Of a stretch of 64,000 nt of DNA, positions 26,564 to 34,808 are shown one piece after another. A program made the translations under genes and the position numbers. Position 1 is the stretch's first letter. Each line of letters starts with the position of its first letter. The notes below the pieces were generated by a model, which worked only from the letters and a program-made list of their open reading frames with translations, had not been told where the DNA came from and made no database searches. Source of the stretch: Chryseobacterium sp. ON_d1 (GTDB lineage Bacteria; Bacteroidota; Bacteroidia; Flavobacteriales; Weeksellaceae); contig NZ_BJTC01000004.1 in the NCBI RefSeq assembly GCF_006829085.1, positions 62,001-126,000 on the forward strand, in the 5' to 3' direction.

Positions 26564-27037
26564 ATGGAAAGAATATCTATTTACTGTATTATTCTGTCTG
26601 TCTTTTCCATCCCCATACTGCACGCACAATCTGCAGTTTTGGCAACCGGACTGGATGCTTCAGCAGCTAATGGTTTTGTTTCTTACAGCGTAGGCCAGAT
26701 GACCTATCTGGAAAAAGGAACAGGGCAGATTCTGGAAGGCGTTCAACAGCCTTATGAAATCACCACACTTGCCACTCTTGAAAATTCATCTGAACAGGCC
26801 GGCATCTTACTATATCCCAATCCTTTCAGAGATTATTTATACTTAGACTTTACCTCAAATAATTTTAAAGGATCAGAATATCAGTTATTTGATTCCCAGG
26901 GCAGGCTGGTAAAAAAAGATAAGATTTCACAATCAAAATCTGAGCTTAATTTCTCCTCACTTCCCTCCGCAATGTACATCATCAGGATTACCCAAAATGG
27001 AGAAAATATTAAAACTTTCAAAATCATAAAAAAATAA
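26564..27037 (+). CDS. T9SS type A sorting domain-containing protein
   Basis: A short 157-residue exported protein. Signal peptide (1-21, ending LHAQ), a small N-terminal part rich in small residues (VLATGLDASAANGFVSYSVGQ), and a C-terminal T9SS signal of about 75 residues: LYPNPFRDYLYLDF, YQLFDSQGRLVKKDKI, LPSAMYIIRITQNGENIKTFKIIKK. This tail sends proteins across the outer membrane through the Por/type IX machinery, often leading to cell-surface attachment. The cargo part is only about 60 residues, so it may be an adaptor rather than an enzyme. First gene of the operon. Confidence 0.9.
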   Translation: MERISIYCIILSVFSIPILHAQSAVLATGLDASAANGFVSYSVGQMTYLEKGTGQILEGVQQPYEITTLATLENSSEQAGILLYPNPFRDYLYLDFTSNNFKGSEYQLFDSQGRLVKKDKISQSKSELNFSSLPSAMYIIRITQNGENIKTFKIIKK

Positions 27038-27043
27038 AACGCC

Positions 27044-29566
27044 ATGAAAAAAATATTATCACTGTTTTGGATCCTGATTGGTTTCTTTATGGGACTTTCT
27101 CAGGCTCCGGAAAAAATGAGCTACCAGGCTGTCATGAGAAATGGTTCCGGACAACTTTTAGCCAATCAAGGAATTGCTGTAAAGGTAAGTATATTGCAGG
27201 GATCTCCTGCCGGAGCCACTGTCTACTCTGAAAGACTCACCGGGAATACCAATGCCAACGGACTTGTCAGTCTTGAAATAGGAACAGGGACCATACTCAC
27301 CGGAACTTTTGCCACTATCGACTGGTCTTCTGGAAGCTATTATTTAAAAACAGAAACGGATCCTGCAGGAGGAACAAACTATACCATAGCGGGAACAAGC
27401 CAGCTGTTAAGTGTTCCTTATGCCATGTATGCAAAAACAGCAGGTGGCGGCGGCGGAAGTTTCGCAATCCCCTATACAAATACAGTCAATAATGCTTCCA
27501 CCTTATTTTCATTAACGAATGATGGTGATGGAACATCTTTGGAAGGCAACAACAGTACTACAACTTCAAACATTGCGGCAGTAAGAGGTATTGTCACCAA
27601 TACTGCACCTGGAGGATTCTCCTCAGCCGTTCGTGGGATCAATAATGGTACCGGCGGATTGGGTATTGGTGTATACGGAAGCCAGGCCGGAAGCGGATGG
27701 GGCGTATATGGAGTTACCCCCAATGGATTAGGAGTATATGGTAACGCCAGTGCTAATGGTACCGGAGTTTATGCCAACAGCAATACTGGTACGGGGCTTA
27801 CAGCTACCAGTAATAACGGAATTCCTGCAAGTATTTCAATCTTCAATAACGCCAATAACAATGTTGCTCTCAGTGCATCCAGTGTAGGGAATGGTACAGT
27901 TGTAAATGTTACCACTTCAGGAAACGGAGCCGGAGTAAGAAGCTCCACAGCAGCAGGATTTGGACTGCACGGAATAACTTCCGCACAGACTTCTGCCGGT
28001 GTTGTAGGCGATAACAACGGAGGCGGCGAAGCAGTAGTAGGCAGAACGACCAGTGATATTGCTGGGGCCGTGGTAGGCCGAAATGACGGAGGCGGATATG
28101 GTGTGAGAGGTTTTGTAGCCACCAATACATCAGGAAACGGTATCGGTGTTTACGGACAGGTTGGTATAAACAACAGTACCGGACGTGCTGGAAGATTTGA
28201 AAATTTCAACAATACAAATACTGATGCTAATACTTTTGAAGTGACATCTAACGGAAATGGAAACATTCCTGATAATACCAAAGGCAATGCAGCTTCTTTT
28301 TTACTCAATAATACCAATAGTGTGGGAGCCGCTGTAAGGGGTGAAGTCAATACTATTTTCGGGAATTTCGGCGCGGCCGCTATTTTCGGGGTTTCTTCCG
28401 GTACAGGGGGACGTGCAGGCTTATTTTATGCATCAAATCCTGCCGGAAACGGAGCTTCATTAATTGCCCTTACAGACGGTAACGGAAATGCAATCACCGC
28501 CAATGCCGGTAAAGATGGAAACGGTGTTGAAACGAATATTGATGGAGCCGGAAACGCGCTCTATGCATGGGTCCCTTCTTTTTCCACCGGACGTGCAGGA
28601 AGGTTTAATATTTTCAATGAGTCCAATACCAGCGATGTTATAACCGTAACTACCGTGGGAAATGGTATTGCAGGAAATTTTAAAGTAGATAAAGTTACCG
28701 GAACCTCCCCCGCAGTGAGAGGAGAAGTCAATTCACAGTTTGCCAACTTCGGTACGGCAGGGATTTATGGAGTATCTTCCGGTACAGGAGGATATGCCGG
28801 GTTATTTTACGCCAGTAATCCGGCTGGGAATGGCCCTGCACTGATTGCCATTGCAGAAGGAAACGGTAATGGGATCACAGCTAATGCATCCAACACAGGA
28901 GATGGTGTAGAAACCACTGCTGATGGAACCGGAAACGCTATCTATGCCTGGGTTCCTAATTTTGGACAAGGACGTGCCGCAAGATTTGTAAACTACAATA
29001 CGGGTAATACCAATCCGCCCCTTACAGTAGAAACCCATAGCAACGGATCTATCGCCGTGTTTAAGTCTGGAAACCCAGGCACAGTGAATGTGGCGAGGAT
29101 CAACTCTGCCGGACAAGGATTTTTTAACGGCGGTACCCAAAACAGTGGTGCTGACGTTGCGGAAGCTTTTGATGTCAATGGAAAAATTTCTGAATATGAG
29201 CCCGGTGATATTCTTGTCATCTCAACCAAAGCTGACAGAACTGTTGAAAAATCTTCAGCTCCCTATTCTAATCTTGTTGCAGGAGTATATGCCACAAAAC
29301 CCGGCGTACTCCTTACAGAAGAGCATATTGATACTGATATTTCCAATAAAGCTCCCATGGGAGTCATTGGGGTAATTCCTACCAAAGTCTGCCTTGAGAA
29401 TGGAAAAATAAAAAGAGGAGATCTATTGGTAACTTCATCTAAGGCAGGTGTTGCTATGAAAGCCAATATCAAAAAGGTAAAAATAGGACAGGTCATTGGA
29501 AAAGCACTTCAGGACTATGATCAAAAAGAGACTGGAAAAATTCAAGTATTAGTTAACATAAAATAA
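27044..29566 (+). CDS. 840-residue exported repeat protein
   Basis: Signal peptide (1-20, ending LSQA). The N-terminal domain starts PEKMSYQAVMRNGSGQLL and ends QLLSVPYAMYAKTAG, a block found at the start of many flavobacterial surface proteins. The rest is Gly/Asn/Thr-rich strands built like parallel beta structure. A long unit occurs twice: GEVNTIFGNF from residue 433 and GEVNSQFANF from residue 560, each followed by GVSSGTGG and LFYASNPAGNG about 127 residues apart. The C-terminal about 140 residues (ADVAEAFDVNGKISEYEPGD) form a separate domain resembling one often found next to tail-fibre-like peptidase S74 proteins. No T9SS tail. Starts 6 bases after the previous gene. Confidence 0.8.
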   Translation: MKKILSLFWILIGFFMGLSQAPEKMSYQAVMRNGSGQLLANQGIAVKVSILQGSPAGATVYSERLTGNTNANGLVSLEIGTGTILTGTFATIDWSSGSYYLKTETDPAGGTNYTIAGTSQLLSVPYAMYAKTAGGGGGSFAIPYTNTVNNASTLFSLTNDGDGTSLEGNNSTTTSNIAAVRGIVTNTAPGGFSSAVRGINNGTGGLGIGVYGSQAGSGWGVYGVTPNGLGVYGNASANGTGVYANSNTGTGLTATSNNGIPASISIFNNANNNVALSASSVGNGTVVNVTTSGNGAGVRSSTAAGFGLHGITSAQTSAGVVGDNNGGGEAVVGRTTSDIAGAVVGRNDGGGYGVRGFVATNTSGNGIGVYGQVGINNSTGRAGRFENFNNTNTDANTFEVTSNGNGNIPDNTKGNAASFLLNNTNSVGAAVRGEVNTIFGNFGAAAIFGVSSGTGGRAGLFYASNPAGNGASLIALTDGNGNAITANAGKDGNGVETNIDGAGNALYAWVPSFSTGRAGRFNIFNESNTSDVITVTTVGNGIAGNFKVDKVTGTSPAVRGEVNSQFANFGTAGIYGVSSGTGGYAGLFYASNPAGNGPALIAIAEGNGNGITANASNTGDGVETTADGTGNAIYAWVPNFGQGRAARFVNYNTGNTNPPLTVETHSNGSIAVFKSGNPGTVNVARINSAGQGFFNGGTQNSGADVAEAFDVNGKISEYEPGDILVISTKADRTVEKSSAPYSNLVAGVYATKPGVLLTEEHIDTDISNKAPMGVIGVIPTKVCLENGKIKRGDLLVTSSKAGVAMKANIKKVKIGQVIGKALQDYDQKETGKIQVLVNIK
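28340..29065 (+). repeat. two tandem ~127-residue coding repeats
   Basis: Codons 433-559 and about 560-674 of the 840-residue protein align over most of their length (GEVN..F.NFG, GVSSGTGG.AGLFYASNPAGNG, GNGNAITANA, GNA.YAWVP.F..GRA). They diverge enough that unequal exchange is unlikely to be very recent. Confidence 0.75.
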
Positions 29567-29572
29567 CCCGTC

Positions 29573-29989
29573 ATGAAAATAGCATATATTATCCCGTTAT
29601 TATTTTTAAGCACTATTATCTATGCTCAGGAAAATAAAAAGGCTGCTCCTGTAGAAGAAGATCAAACACTGGCTGTAAAACAGGCACAGGAACAACAGGC
29701 AAAACTAATGCAGGAAGCAAAGGAAAGAGAAGGAAAGACAACCGTAAATTCTGGTCTTGTTTCTGATCATAGTCTGGAAGTTAAAAAACAGGATTCCAAA
29801 CCTAATGCTGCGGCAGACAATTCAGGAAATCTTCTTCCCAATACGGCAAGTCTTGAAGACATTAAAAAAACCATTCCCAACAGACAGGCACATCAAAACA
29901 TAAATTCTAGGAACACAAAAATGACAGTTACCGGGCTACCTAACACAGCAACTCTGGAAGAAATAAAAAAAACGATTCCCAAAAACTGA
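29573..29989 (+). CDS. small exported protein with repeated LPNTA-xLEEIKKTIP motif
   Basis: A 138-residue protein with a signal peptide (IIYAQ end), a Gln/Lys/Glu-rich helical middle (LAVKQAQEQQAKLMQEAKER) and a Ser/Asn/Lys-rich linker. The C-terminal part holds a duplicated motif: LLPNTASLEDIKKTIPN and GLPNTATLEEIKKTIPKN, about 40 residues apart. I recognise no family. The motif could be a binding peptide for the large upstream protein. It starts 6 bases after that gene and ends the operon before a terminator. Confidence 0.7.
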   Translation: MKIAYIIPLLFLSTIIYAQENKKAAPVEEDQTLAVKQAQEQQAKLMQEAKEREGKTTVNSGLVSDHSLEVKKQDSKPNAAADNSGNLLPNTASLEDIKKTIPNRQAHQNINSRNTKMTVTGLPNTATLEEIKKTIPKN

Positions 29990-30049
29990 TAACTCTCAAA
30001 GCTAATAACCGCAAAAAAAGCTGATAACCAAACTAGATTTTTCAAACAA

Positions 30050-30076
30050 AGAAGTCCGCCAAAGAGCGGACTTTTA
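30050..30076. terminator. bidirectional terminator
   Basis: AAGTCCGC (30052-30059) and GCGGACTT (30066-30073) form a perfect 8-bp GC-rich stem followed by Ts. It lies between the exported-protein operon and the convergent META lipoprotein gene. Confidence 0.8.
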
Positions 30077-30093
30077 TATTAATGCCTGGGCTA

Positions 30094-30528
30094 TTAATCC
30101 CAGTCAGCAGCTACAAATCTCATTGTATGGCCATGATCATCAGACAGGGTAAGAAAATGCCCCTCGACAGAATATCTGATCATGGCTTCAATTTTCTTCT
30201 GAAAAGAGGTTTCAAGATTCATATCCTGACAGGCTTTCGTTGTACTGATCCCTTTTGAAATCTTTACTTTTCCTCCTTTTTTAAACTTAGCTATAAAAGA
30301 CATTTGGTTGCATCCCATATAGAAATTCCCCTTAATTTTACCATCAATCATAGCCCCTGTCAGATTCATTTCTGCTTTATTCGCAATTAGCTGATCTTTT
30401 GAAAATCCATCAAATGAAACCAGCATCCACTGTCTTTGGAGAGAAGGATTTTTATCTGGTACTGAAGAGCAATTTAAAGCAACACCTAAAAATAAAACTG
30501 CAAAAAGTGGTAAGAGTATCTTTTTCAT
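30094..30528 (-). CDS. META domain lipoprotein
   Basis: A 144-residue lipoprotein when started at the ATG 30528 (MKKILLPLFAVLFLGVALNC); an upstream in-frame start would put eleven non-signal residues ahead. The mature part contains a META (HslJ-like) domain: QRQWMLVSFDGFSKDQL, a GNFYMGCNQMSFIAKFKKGGKVKI block and the STTKACQDMNLE stretch before a helix. The domain is found in heat-shock-induced HslJ and other envelope proteins, with unclear function. Its start region faces the S46 peptidase gene divergently (86 bases between ATGs). Confidence 0.82.
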   Translation of the reverse strand: MKKILLPLFAVLFLGVALNCSSVPDKNPSLQRQWMLVSFDGFSKDQLIANKAEMNLTGAMIDGKIKGNFYMGCNQMSFIAKFKKGGKVKISKGISTTKACQDMNLETSFQKKIEAMIRYSVEGHFLTLSDDHGHTMRFVAADWD

Positions 30529-30614
30529 GCGGAGCATCCTCCCATTTTCATACCAATCCAAGACAGAATCTCGTAAAAATTAGTAAATTAGCGACACAAA
30601 AATTATTTTATAAA

Positions 30615-32822
30615 ATGAAAAGACTATTTCTACTATTCACTTTCTTACTGGGCTTTGCTCAGATGAGGGCGGATGAGGGGATGTGGCTGCTAATGCTCAT
30701 CAAAAGACTTAACGGTGTTGATATGCAAAAAGAAGGCCTGCATCTTACGCCTGAAGAAATTTATTCTGTGAACAATTCAAGCTTAAAGGATGCTATCGTA
30801 AGTTTCGGTGGGTTCTGTACAGGTGAGATTGTTTCTGATAAAGGACTTATATTCACCAACCACCACTGTGGTTACGGTGCTGTAGCTGCTGCTTCTACAC
30901 CGGAAAAAGATTATTTGAAGAACGGATTCTGGGCAATGAAGCAAAAAGACGAATTCAATGCAAAGGATCTTTATGTAAGATTTTTAGTGAGAATGGATGA
31001 TGCTACGCAGAGAATCAATTCTAAACTAAACAACAATATGACTGGGGCAGAGAGAAAAGCTGTGATTGATGCTGAAACTAAAGCTATCCAGACAGAAAAC
31101 TCTGAAAATGGAAAATATACAGTAGTGGTAAAAGATTTCTTCAATGGAAATGAATTCTACTATTTCGTTTATCAGGATTACAAAGACATCAGATTAGTAG
31201 GTGCCCCACCTTCATCTTTAGGAAAATTCGGCGGAGATACTGATAACTGGGAATGGCCAAGACATACTGCAGACTTCACGGTTTTCAGAGTATATGCTGA
31301 TGCTGCAGGAAACCCTGCAGAATATTCTCCGGCTAACGTTCCTTTGAAACCTAAGCATTTCCTTCCTGTTTCCCTTAAAGGGATTAAACCTGGTGATTTC
31401 TCAATGATCTTAGGGTATCCTGGAAGAACAAACCGTTACCTGACTTCTTACGGAATTCAGCAAATGGTCACTAAAGATTACCCGGCATGGGTTGAAGCTT
31501 CTAAAACAGCCATGGATGTTATGAAAAAATACATGGACAAAGATAAAGCGACTCAACTTAATTATGCGTCTCAATATGCCTCAGTAGCCAACTACTGGAA
31601 AAACAGACAGGGCACAATTGACGCAGTAGAGAAAAACGGGACTATTTCTGACAAGCAAAAGATTGAAGAAACTTACAAAAAATGGGCTTCAATGCCAGGA
31701 AACGAACAATATAATGGTGTTTTAGAAGATATAGGTGCATATTACAAACAAGTATCTGACAGAAATGTTGAAAGAAACTATGCTTCACAGTTTTCAAGAA
31801 ATGCAAAATATATTACCCTTGCATTACAGGTAGGATCTGTTCTTAAAGCTTATGCGGCTCAGGATATGCAGGGAAGGCTTGCAATGAAAGCTAAAACTGA
31901 AGCGGCTATCAAAGCAGCGTATGAAAACTTCAATCCGTCTTTAGAAGGAGAAATGCTTGCGGCTATGGCCAGCCTTTATCAGGCCAGAGTGAAAAATCCA
32001 GAAGTTGCTTCTTCTACTATCTTAGGTTTAGATGCTAAAACAGTTTCCAATTTAGCTTATTCTTCAATCTTTGCCAATAAAACTTCTGCAACCAACTTTT
32101 TATTAAATCCAGATGCATTGAAGCTTGATGCTGACCCACTTTGGAAAGCAGCTAATGGCATTATGGCAGATCAAAAGATCAGCACTGAAAGATTTGTTAA
32201 AATAGATGACTTTTTTGCAAAAAACAATCGTCTTTTCTTAGCAGGTCTGATGAAGGCAATGCCTGAGAAAAAATTCTACCCGGATGCCAACTCTACCATG
32301 AGATTAACTTACGGTACTGTAGATAAATTACCAATCAGAAATGACAGAAATTATTTCGGAATTACGGATAATTATTATACAGACATGACCGGTCTTGTTG
32401 GAAAATACAAGAAAGGTGATGAAGAGTTTGATCTTCCTCAAAGAGTGATCGACCTTTACAACCTTAAAGATTTCGGACAATATGCTGATGCAAAAGGTTA
32501 TATGCCTGTAAACTTCCTTTCTAACAACGATATTACAGGTGGTAATTCTGGCTCCCCGGTAATTGATGGTGACGGAAATCTAATCGGTATTGCATTTGAC
32601 GGAAACAGCGAAGCATTAAGTGGTGATATTGTATTCGAGCCTGAATGGCAAAAAACAATCAACGTAGATGTTCGTTTTGTTCTTTGGACAATTGATAAGT
32701 TTGCAGGTGCAAGAAGATTAGTAGATGAGTTGAAGCTTGTGAGAGATGAAAATACTCCTGCTGATACAAAGACTAAAAACTCCGGCACAACAACAATGCC
32801 TAAGAAAACAAAGAAAAAATAA
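30615..32822 (+). CDS. S46 family dipeptidyl peptidase, DPP7-like
   Basis: A 735-residue periplasmic serine peptidase with a signal peptide (MKRLFLLFTFLLGFAQMRA). The triad is seen as His84 in TNHHCGYGA, Asp220 in RHTADFTVF and Ser645 in GGNSGSPV. In Porphyromonas DPP11 an Arg 18 residues after the Ser sets Asp/Glu preference; here Gly663 sits at that place (AFDGN), matching DPP7, which prefers aliphatic or aromatic residues. It removes dipeptides from exported peptides, a major nutrition route in these amino-acid-using bacteria. An upstream ATG 72 codons ahead is rejected because it runs through the divergent gene. Confidence 0.93.
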   Translation: MKRLFLLFTFLLGFAQMRADEGMWLLMLIKRLNGVDMQKEGLHLTPEEIYSVNNSSLKDAIVSFGGFCTGEIVSDKGLIFTNHHCGYGAVAAASTPEKDYLKNGFWAMKQKDEFNAKDLYVRFLVRMDDATQRINSKLNNNMTGAERKAVIDAETKAIQTENSENGKYTVVVKDFFNGNEFYYFVYQDYKDIRLVGAPPSSLGKFGGDTDNWEWPRHTADFTVFRVYADAAGNPAEYSPANVPLKPKHFLPVSLKGIKPGDFSMILGYPGRTNRYLTSYGIQQMVTKDYPAWVEASKTAMDVMKKYMDKDKATQLNYASQYASVANYWKNRQGTIDAVEKNGTISDKQKIEETYKKWASMPGNEQYNGVLEDIGAYYKQVSDRNVERNYASQFSRNAKYITLALQVGSVLKAYAAQDMQGRLAMKAKTEAAIKAAYENFNPSLEGEMLAAMASLYQARVKNPEVASSTILGLDAKTVSNLAYSSIFANKTSATNFLLNPDALKLDADPLWKAANGIMADQKISTERFVKIDDFFAKNNRLFLAGLMKAMPEKKFYPDANSTMRLTYGTVDKLPIRNDRNYFGITDNYYTDMTGLVGKYKKGDEEFDLPQRVIDLYNLKDFGQYADAKGYMPVNFLSNNDITGGNSGSPVIDGDGNLIGIAFDGNSEALSGDIVFEPEWQKTINVDVRFVLWTIDKFAGARRLVDELKLVRDENTPADTKTKNSGTTTMPKKTKKK

Positions 32823-32845
32823 TATTAACTGATATATTATTGTAG

Positions 32846-32876
32846 AACCGTGAAAGTAATTTTCACGGTTTTTTTA
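32846..32876 (+). terminator. terminator of the S46 peptidase gene
   Basis: AACCGTGAAA and TTTCACGGTT form a perfect 10-bp stem with a GTAAT loop and a following T-tract, 23 bases after the stop. Confidence 0.9.
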
Positions 32877-32903
32877 TTTTTGAATATTAAAAATATATTG
32901 ATC

Positions 32904-33380
32904 ATGAATTCCCAACCTCTATTATTCAAGGCAATGATTCAGCAAAACGGAGAAATGAATGCTGCGTTTGTAGAATTTCCTTTTTCAACAGAAGAGCTAT
33001 TCAGCAAAAAAGGGCAGGTAAAAATTAAAGTAGTTTTTGATGAGAAAGTTGAATACCGTGGAAGCCTCACCAAGATGAAATCGGATTGTCATATTTTAGG
33101 TCTTACACAGGAGGTCAGAAAGCAGCTTGGTAAAACTTTCGGAGATGAGGTCTCTGTGTCACTTATAGAAGACAAAGAAGAAAGAATGGTTGAAATTGCC
33201 GATGACATTGCCTCTGTTTTTGATGAAAACCCTGAAGCAAAGACTTTATTTGACAAGATGAGTTACACCCACAAAAAAGAATATATCCGCTGGATAGAAG
33301 AAGCCAAGAAGCCGGAAACAAGAGAAAACAGAAAGACTAAAATGATTCTGATGATTCTGGATGGGAAAAAGGGGATATAA
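32904..33380 (+). CDS. DUF1905 / YdeI-OmpD-associated protein
   Basis: A 158-residue protein starting at ATG 32904; a start at 32850 would lie in the preceding terminator. The first part (PLLFKAMIQQNGEMNAAFVEFPF ... GSLTKMKSDCHILGLTQEVRKQLGK) is a DUF1905 beta-barrel-like domain. The second (FDKMSYTHKKEYIRWIEEAKKPETRENRKTKMI) is the YdeI/OmpD-associated helix region. Such proteins are cytosolic; no reaction is known. A TATTTTTG box at 32875-32882 may be its -7 element. Confidence 0.85.
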   Translation: MNSQPLLFKAMIQQNGEMNAAFVEFPFSTEELFSKKGQVKIKVVFDEKVEYRGSLTKMKSDCHILGLTQEVRKQLGKTFGDEVSVSLIEDKEERMVEIADDIASVFDENPEAKTLFDKMSYTHKKEYIRWIEEAKKPETRENRKTKMILMILDGKKGI

Positions 33381-33510
33381 TCCATTCTGCTTTCTCTCTT
33401 GAAAGCTGTACATTAAAAAAATTGAATAAAGAAAATATTTTTTGTCAGGATCTCAAAAAGTAACCGACTATAGTTACAGATATCATTTATAACTATAAAA
33501 ATTTACTTTT

Positions 33511-34737
33511 ATGAACAAGCTTATTTTCAGAACATCAGTTTTAGCGGCAGCTACTCTAGCTGCATTTACTCTTTCTTCATGCAGTGATTCGGATAATGAC
33601 ATGATGACGGATATGTCTTTTCAGAGAACTATCACTTTTGAAAATGTGGTAACTCCCAAAGATTTTGTAGAAAGCGGAAGTTTTCAGGGAACAGGGACGC
33701 CTCCCATTATTTTACCAGGACAATCTGTTTCTGTTAAATTCAGTGCAGGAAAAACACAGGCCTTAATGTTCGCCACAATGTATGGAGCTTCAAAAGACTG
33801 GTTTTTTGCTTCCCAACAGCCTGGTATCAAACTGTTTGACAACAATGGAAATGCCATTACGGGAGATGTTTCTTCAAGCGTACGATTATGGGATAACGGA
33901 ACCAAAGATGACATAACCGGACAAGCAGAAAGCAAACCTATCATGCAGGTTCCTAACGTCAATGCTTCACAGCTTATGAAGCTCAATCTGGCTTATAATG
34001 ATGTAACCTCAGAATTTACACTCACCATTACCAATACATCTGGCGGAACAGCCAATGAAACTCCCTTTTCTCCAGGAGTATGGGCTGTATCCAATTACAA
34101 TGGCTCCCAGCTGCTGAACAGCGCTCCGTTTTTTACTCCTAATGCTTTATCAAACCCGGAAATCACAGATATTGCTCAGATGGGGAATATCAGTAAAATG
34201 ATAACGAAACTGAATGCTAACACAGGAGTTATGACCGGCCTTTCTCCTGCTTTGGTCGTTGTTTACCGTGGTGACAAAAATCCTGTTTATGAATTAGGGC
34301 AAACAGACAGCGGAATGGGACTGAAAGATATTGCACAGTTTGGAAATGTAACCAAGCTTCAAAACAGTCTGAAATCTCTCCCTGCTGTAAGAGGGGTATA
34401 TATTGCCGGGAACACTCCTGTAGCACCGGGAAGTAAGGTAACAACAAACTTTAATGCTGAGCCGGGAGATAAAATCGCTTATGTAACCATGTTTGGATTT
34501 TCCAATGACTGGTTCTATGCCAATGAACAGAGCATTGATGCCAATAGCAGAGGAGATATTAGTACAAAAACTTCATTATTTGACTCAGGAACAGGCATAG
34601 ACCAATATCCGGGAGCCGGCAATCATCAGGCATTATTCGGCGGTACTCCGCAGAGTGAAAATAAGGTTATTTCAAAAGTAGGAAGCCAATATCCCATTCC
34701 TGCTGTTCAGAACGTGATTAAAGTAACCGTGAATTAA
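33511..34737 (+). CDS. spondin domain-containing lipoprotein
   Basis: A 408-residue exported lipoprotein (lipobox LSSC near residue 24, mature part starting with a Ser/Asp-rich linker). Two spondin-N-like modules can be seen. The first starts FQRTITFENVVTPKDF and contains FATMYGASKDWFFA and SSSVRLWDNGT. The second has VTTNFNAEPGDKIAYVTMFGFSNDWFYA and TSLFDSGTGIDQYPGAG. Both keep the acidic residues that bind Ca2+ in eukaryotic spondin domains. The role is unknown; binding to surfaces is plausible. Monocistronic, with a strong downstream terminator. Confidence 0.85.
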   Translation: MNKLIFRTSVLAAATLAAFTLSSCSDSDNDMMTDMSFQRTITFENVVTPKDFVESGSFQGTGTPPIILPGQSVSVKFSAGKTQALMFATMYGASKDWFFASQQPGIKLFDNNGNAITGDVSSSVRLWDNGTKDDITGQAESKPIMQVPNVNASQLMKLNLAYNDVTSEFTLTITNTSGGTANETPFSPGVWAVSNYNGSQLLNSAPFFTPNALSNPEITDIAQMGNISKMITKLNANTGVMTGLSPALVVVYRGDKNPVYELGQTDSGMGLKDIAQFGNVTKLQNSLKSLPAVRGVYIAGNTPVAPGSKVTTNFNAEPGDKIAYVTMFGFSNDWFYANEQSIDANSRGDISTKTSLFDSGTGIDQYPGAGNHQALFGGTPQSENKVISKVGSQYPIPAVQNVIKVTVN

Positions 34738-34765
34738 TTTTCAGATTTAAAAGATCTTACAATTA

Positions 34766-34798
34766 AAAATTCCAGGCAGGTGTGCCTGGAATTTTAAT
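34766..34798. terminator. bidirectional terminator
   Basis: AAAATTCCAGGCA and TGCCTGGAATTTT form a perfect 13-bp stem around GGTG between the convergent spondin and NRPS-like genes. Confidence 0.92.
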
Positions 34799-34808
34799 AT
34801 CAGTAATA

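Noticed and set aside
27472..29496. Minus-strand Pro/Val/Leu-rich frames opposite the 840-residue protein
   Set aside because: They reflect the repetitive composition of the real gene; no start, motif or spacing supports them.
30399..30614. 72-codon upstream extension of the S46 peptidase
   Set aside because: It runs antisense through the META lipoprotein gene and lacks a signal peptide; ATG 30615 opens a clear one.
32850..32903. Extended start of the DUF1905 protein
   Set aside because: It lies inside the terminator hairpin of the upstream gene.
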